Of a DNA stretch of 10,097 nucleotides, positions 9,011 through 10,097 are shown piece after piece; positions within the stretch are counted from its first letter, which is position 1, and the number at the start of each line of letters is the position of its first letter. The position numbers and the translations under genes were made by a program. The notes below the pieces were generated by a model. It made no database searches. It had not been told where the DNA came from and saw only the letters and a list, made by a program, of their open reading frames with translations. Source of the DNA: Phoronis ovalis (Eukaryota; Phoronida; Phoronidae); the NCBI GenBank assembly GCA_028565635.1, contig JAOXYB010067967.1:1-10097 (forward strand). Reading direction: 5' to 3'.

Positions 9011-9579
9011 TCATACCATCCCCTTTTCATCATAATATTCCTTAAAAGTTTCTCTTACAATTTCATTATTAATATCTGGCAACTGGCTTAATTCTTCAAC
9101 TAATACTTGAACTGTTGCATTTTCCCCTTCTTTTTCCCGCCAATGCTGCAGCATAGATACACTTTGTATTGATATATCGGACATATTAATGCAGTAAAAT
9201 TTATCTATGTCCGATCTAGAGTATTGTAACCTGTACGCCAGTAGCCGCCATGTTGCACCCAAGTTTTCACCTATTGTACTAGCTTGTATTCTTGTAACCA
9301 AAATTTGACCACTCGATGGCCGGATGATTAAACTTTGACATTTTAAAAGAGTTCGATTACAAAGATTTCTTCCTTTGTGTATTTTGTAATAAACAAGTGC
9401 TGAAGTAACTATGATTAGCGCAATAAATACTATTGCTATTGGAAACGTAATGTCCATGTGTGTGTACTTGTCTACATGCTTAACCAAGATGGCCGAGTTC
9501 GTGACCGTTAGCAGCGGCTCAATTGAAGGTGATAACTCTTCGTGGATAGTAGAAGTTGTAGATACATACCAGGTTGTGC
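9011..9579 (-). CDS. TNFR-like death receptor gene A, terminal exon: stalk, membrane helix, death domain
   Basis: This is the last coding exon on the minus strand, after a strong acceptor (pyrimidine run ending GTTTTAG, AG at 9581-9580). Entry is in phase 1: two bases, then 188 codons, then stop TGA at 9013-9011. The order is a Ser/Thr-rich extracellular stalk (about residues 1-42), a single hydrophobic helix (about 43-64) followed by YYKIHKGR as the positive cytoplasmic flank, a linker of about 35 residues, and a death domain (about 100-180). The death domain shows the LGATWRLLAYRL helix-1 signature with its conserved Trp (about 110), a later MLQHW motif (Trp about 146), and an ATVQVLVEEL helix-5 segment. 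Only about 8 residues follow. By family knowledge death domains recruit adaptors such as FADD or TRADD. No TRAF-binding PxQxT motif was seen. The extracellular exons are outside the window. A non-TNFR death-domain receptor remains possible on this exon alone, but the neighbouring cysteine-rich exons favour TNFR. Confidence 0.88.
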
Positions 9580-10097
9580 CTAAAACAAAACAAAAGAAAT
9601 AACAGATTCCACAAAACTTTTGGTTAAAGCTTTCCGTACAGTGCTACTGCATTGCAAATAATCACTAATAAGCAAATGTCCATCACTTGTTATTTTGATG
9701 ACATGGTATCAGTGTACAACTTTTGCCGTTTGTCTTTCGCAAACAGATATAATAAAAAAAAAGTAAAATAAGCTAAACTAGATAGAAACTAAATTACCAC
9801 AGCAGAGTACATAAAAATGTATGACAATTTTATAGCATCTTTGGCTCTACTGGTTACACAGATATGAAGGCAGCAGACATGCTAATGTATGTGAACTTAA
9901 ATAAGTATGCATGTGCATCACAAACAGATATTGGATTTTATAGAACAAAAACATTACTTACCAATCTATTGTATGCAAGAAGATAAAACAATCAATACAT
10001 AAAAGTAGCATACATTTAAATATTCCCGTAGAGAAACTCTATCCAATTGGAAAAGAGTAGACACTTATATAACGAAAAATTGTTGTACTGGTACTGG
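9580..10097 (-). other. Intron of receptor gene A, running off the right edge
   Basis: This sequence precedes the acceptor of the terminal exon of gene A. It is AT-rich with a poly-A run near 9755-9764 (plus strand). I searched the minus strand for a cysteine-rich exon and found none. A GTAAGT donor-like site at 9961-9956 is the only splice-like signal. The frame needed to join it to the terminal exon is blocked by a stop, so no exon is called. Confidence 0.55.

Noticed and set aside
9962-10011. Minus-strand ATG with hydrophobic residues ending at a perfect GTAAGT, resembling a signal-peptide exon
   Set aside because: It ends in phase 2 and would throw the 9579 exon out of frame, and no cysteine-rich exon lies between the two. 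The ATG context is poor (T at -3). It is probably chance in AT-rich DNA.

Overview
The window looks like nuclear DNA from an invertebrate animal, most plausibly a mollusc and perhaps a bivalve. It is strongly AT-rich, its genes are split into short exons with GT/AG junctions, and no long uninterrupted reading frame exists apart from one terminal exon. The left end carries a dispersed-repeat-like block (TGACCT motifs followed by a purine tract) of a kind I associate from memory with molluscan genomes. The species assignment is an inference.

The recognisable genes are pieces of two tumour necrosis factor receptor (TNFR) superfamily-like genes, both on the minus strand and arranged head to tail. 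Gene A contributes only its last exon (9579 down to 9011). That exon encodes a Ser/Thr-rich stalk, a single transmembrane helix, a short juxtamembrane linker and a C-terminal death domain, and a polyadenylation signal lies at 8814-8809. Its cysteine-rich extracellular exons must lie beyond the right edge. Gene B lies downstream on the same strand. It has a possible signal-peptide exon (4795-4760), then three well-supported exons (1963-1861, 1630-1476, 944-894) whose reading frames and splice phases join exactly. Together these three encode 10 cysteines in TNFR cysteine-rich-domain spacing. The stalk/transmembrane/death-domain end of gene B should lie beyond the left edge.

Gene B's last visible exon ends in phase 1, and gene A's terminal exon begins in the same phase, as expected if the two are tandem duplicates with one exon plan. 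If functional, the products would be type I membrane receptors that bind TNF-like ligands outside the cell and recruit death-domain adaptors inside.

The rest is intron or intergenic sequence: 1-893 (repeat plus gene B intron), 1964-4759 (gene B introns, probably hiding one more exon), 4796-8808 (between the genes) and 9580-10097 (gene A intron). These hold simple repeats, a few nuclear-receptor-type half-site arrangements and a less AT-rich island at about 8480-8760. I saw no RNA genes, CRISPR array, transposase or plus-strand protein gene that I can support.
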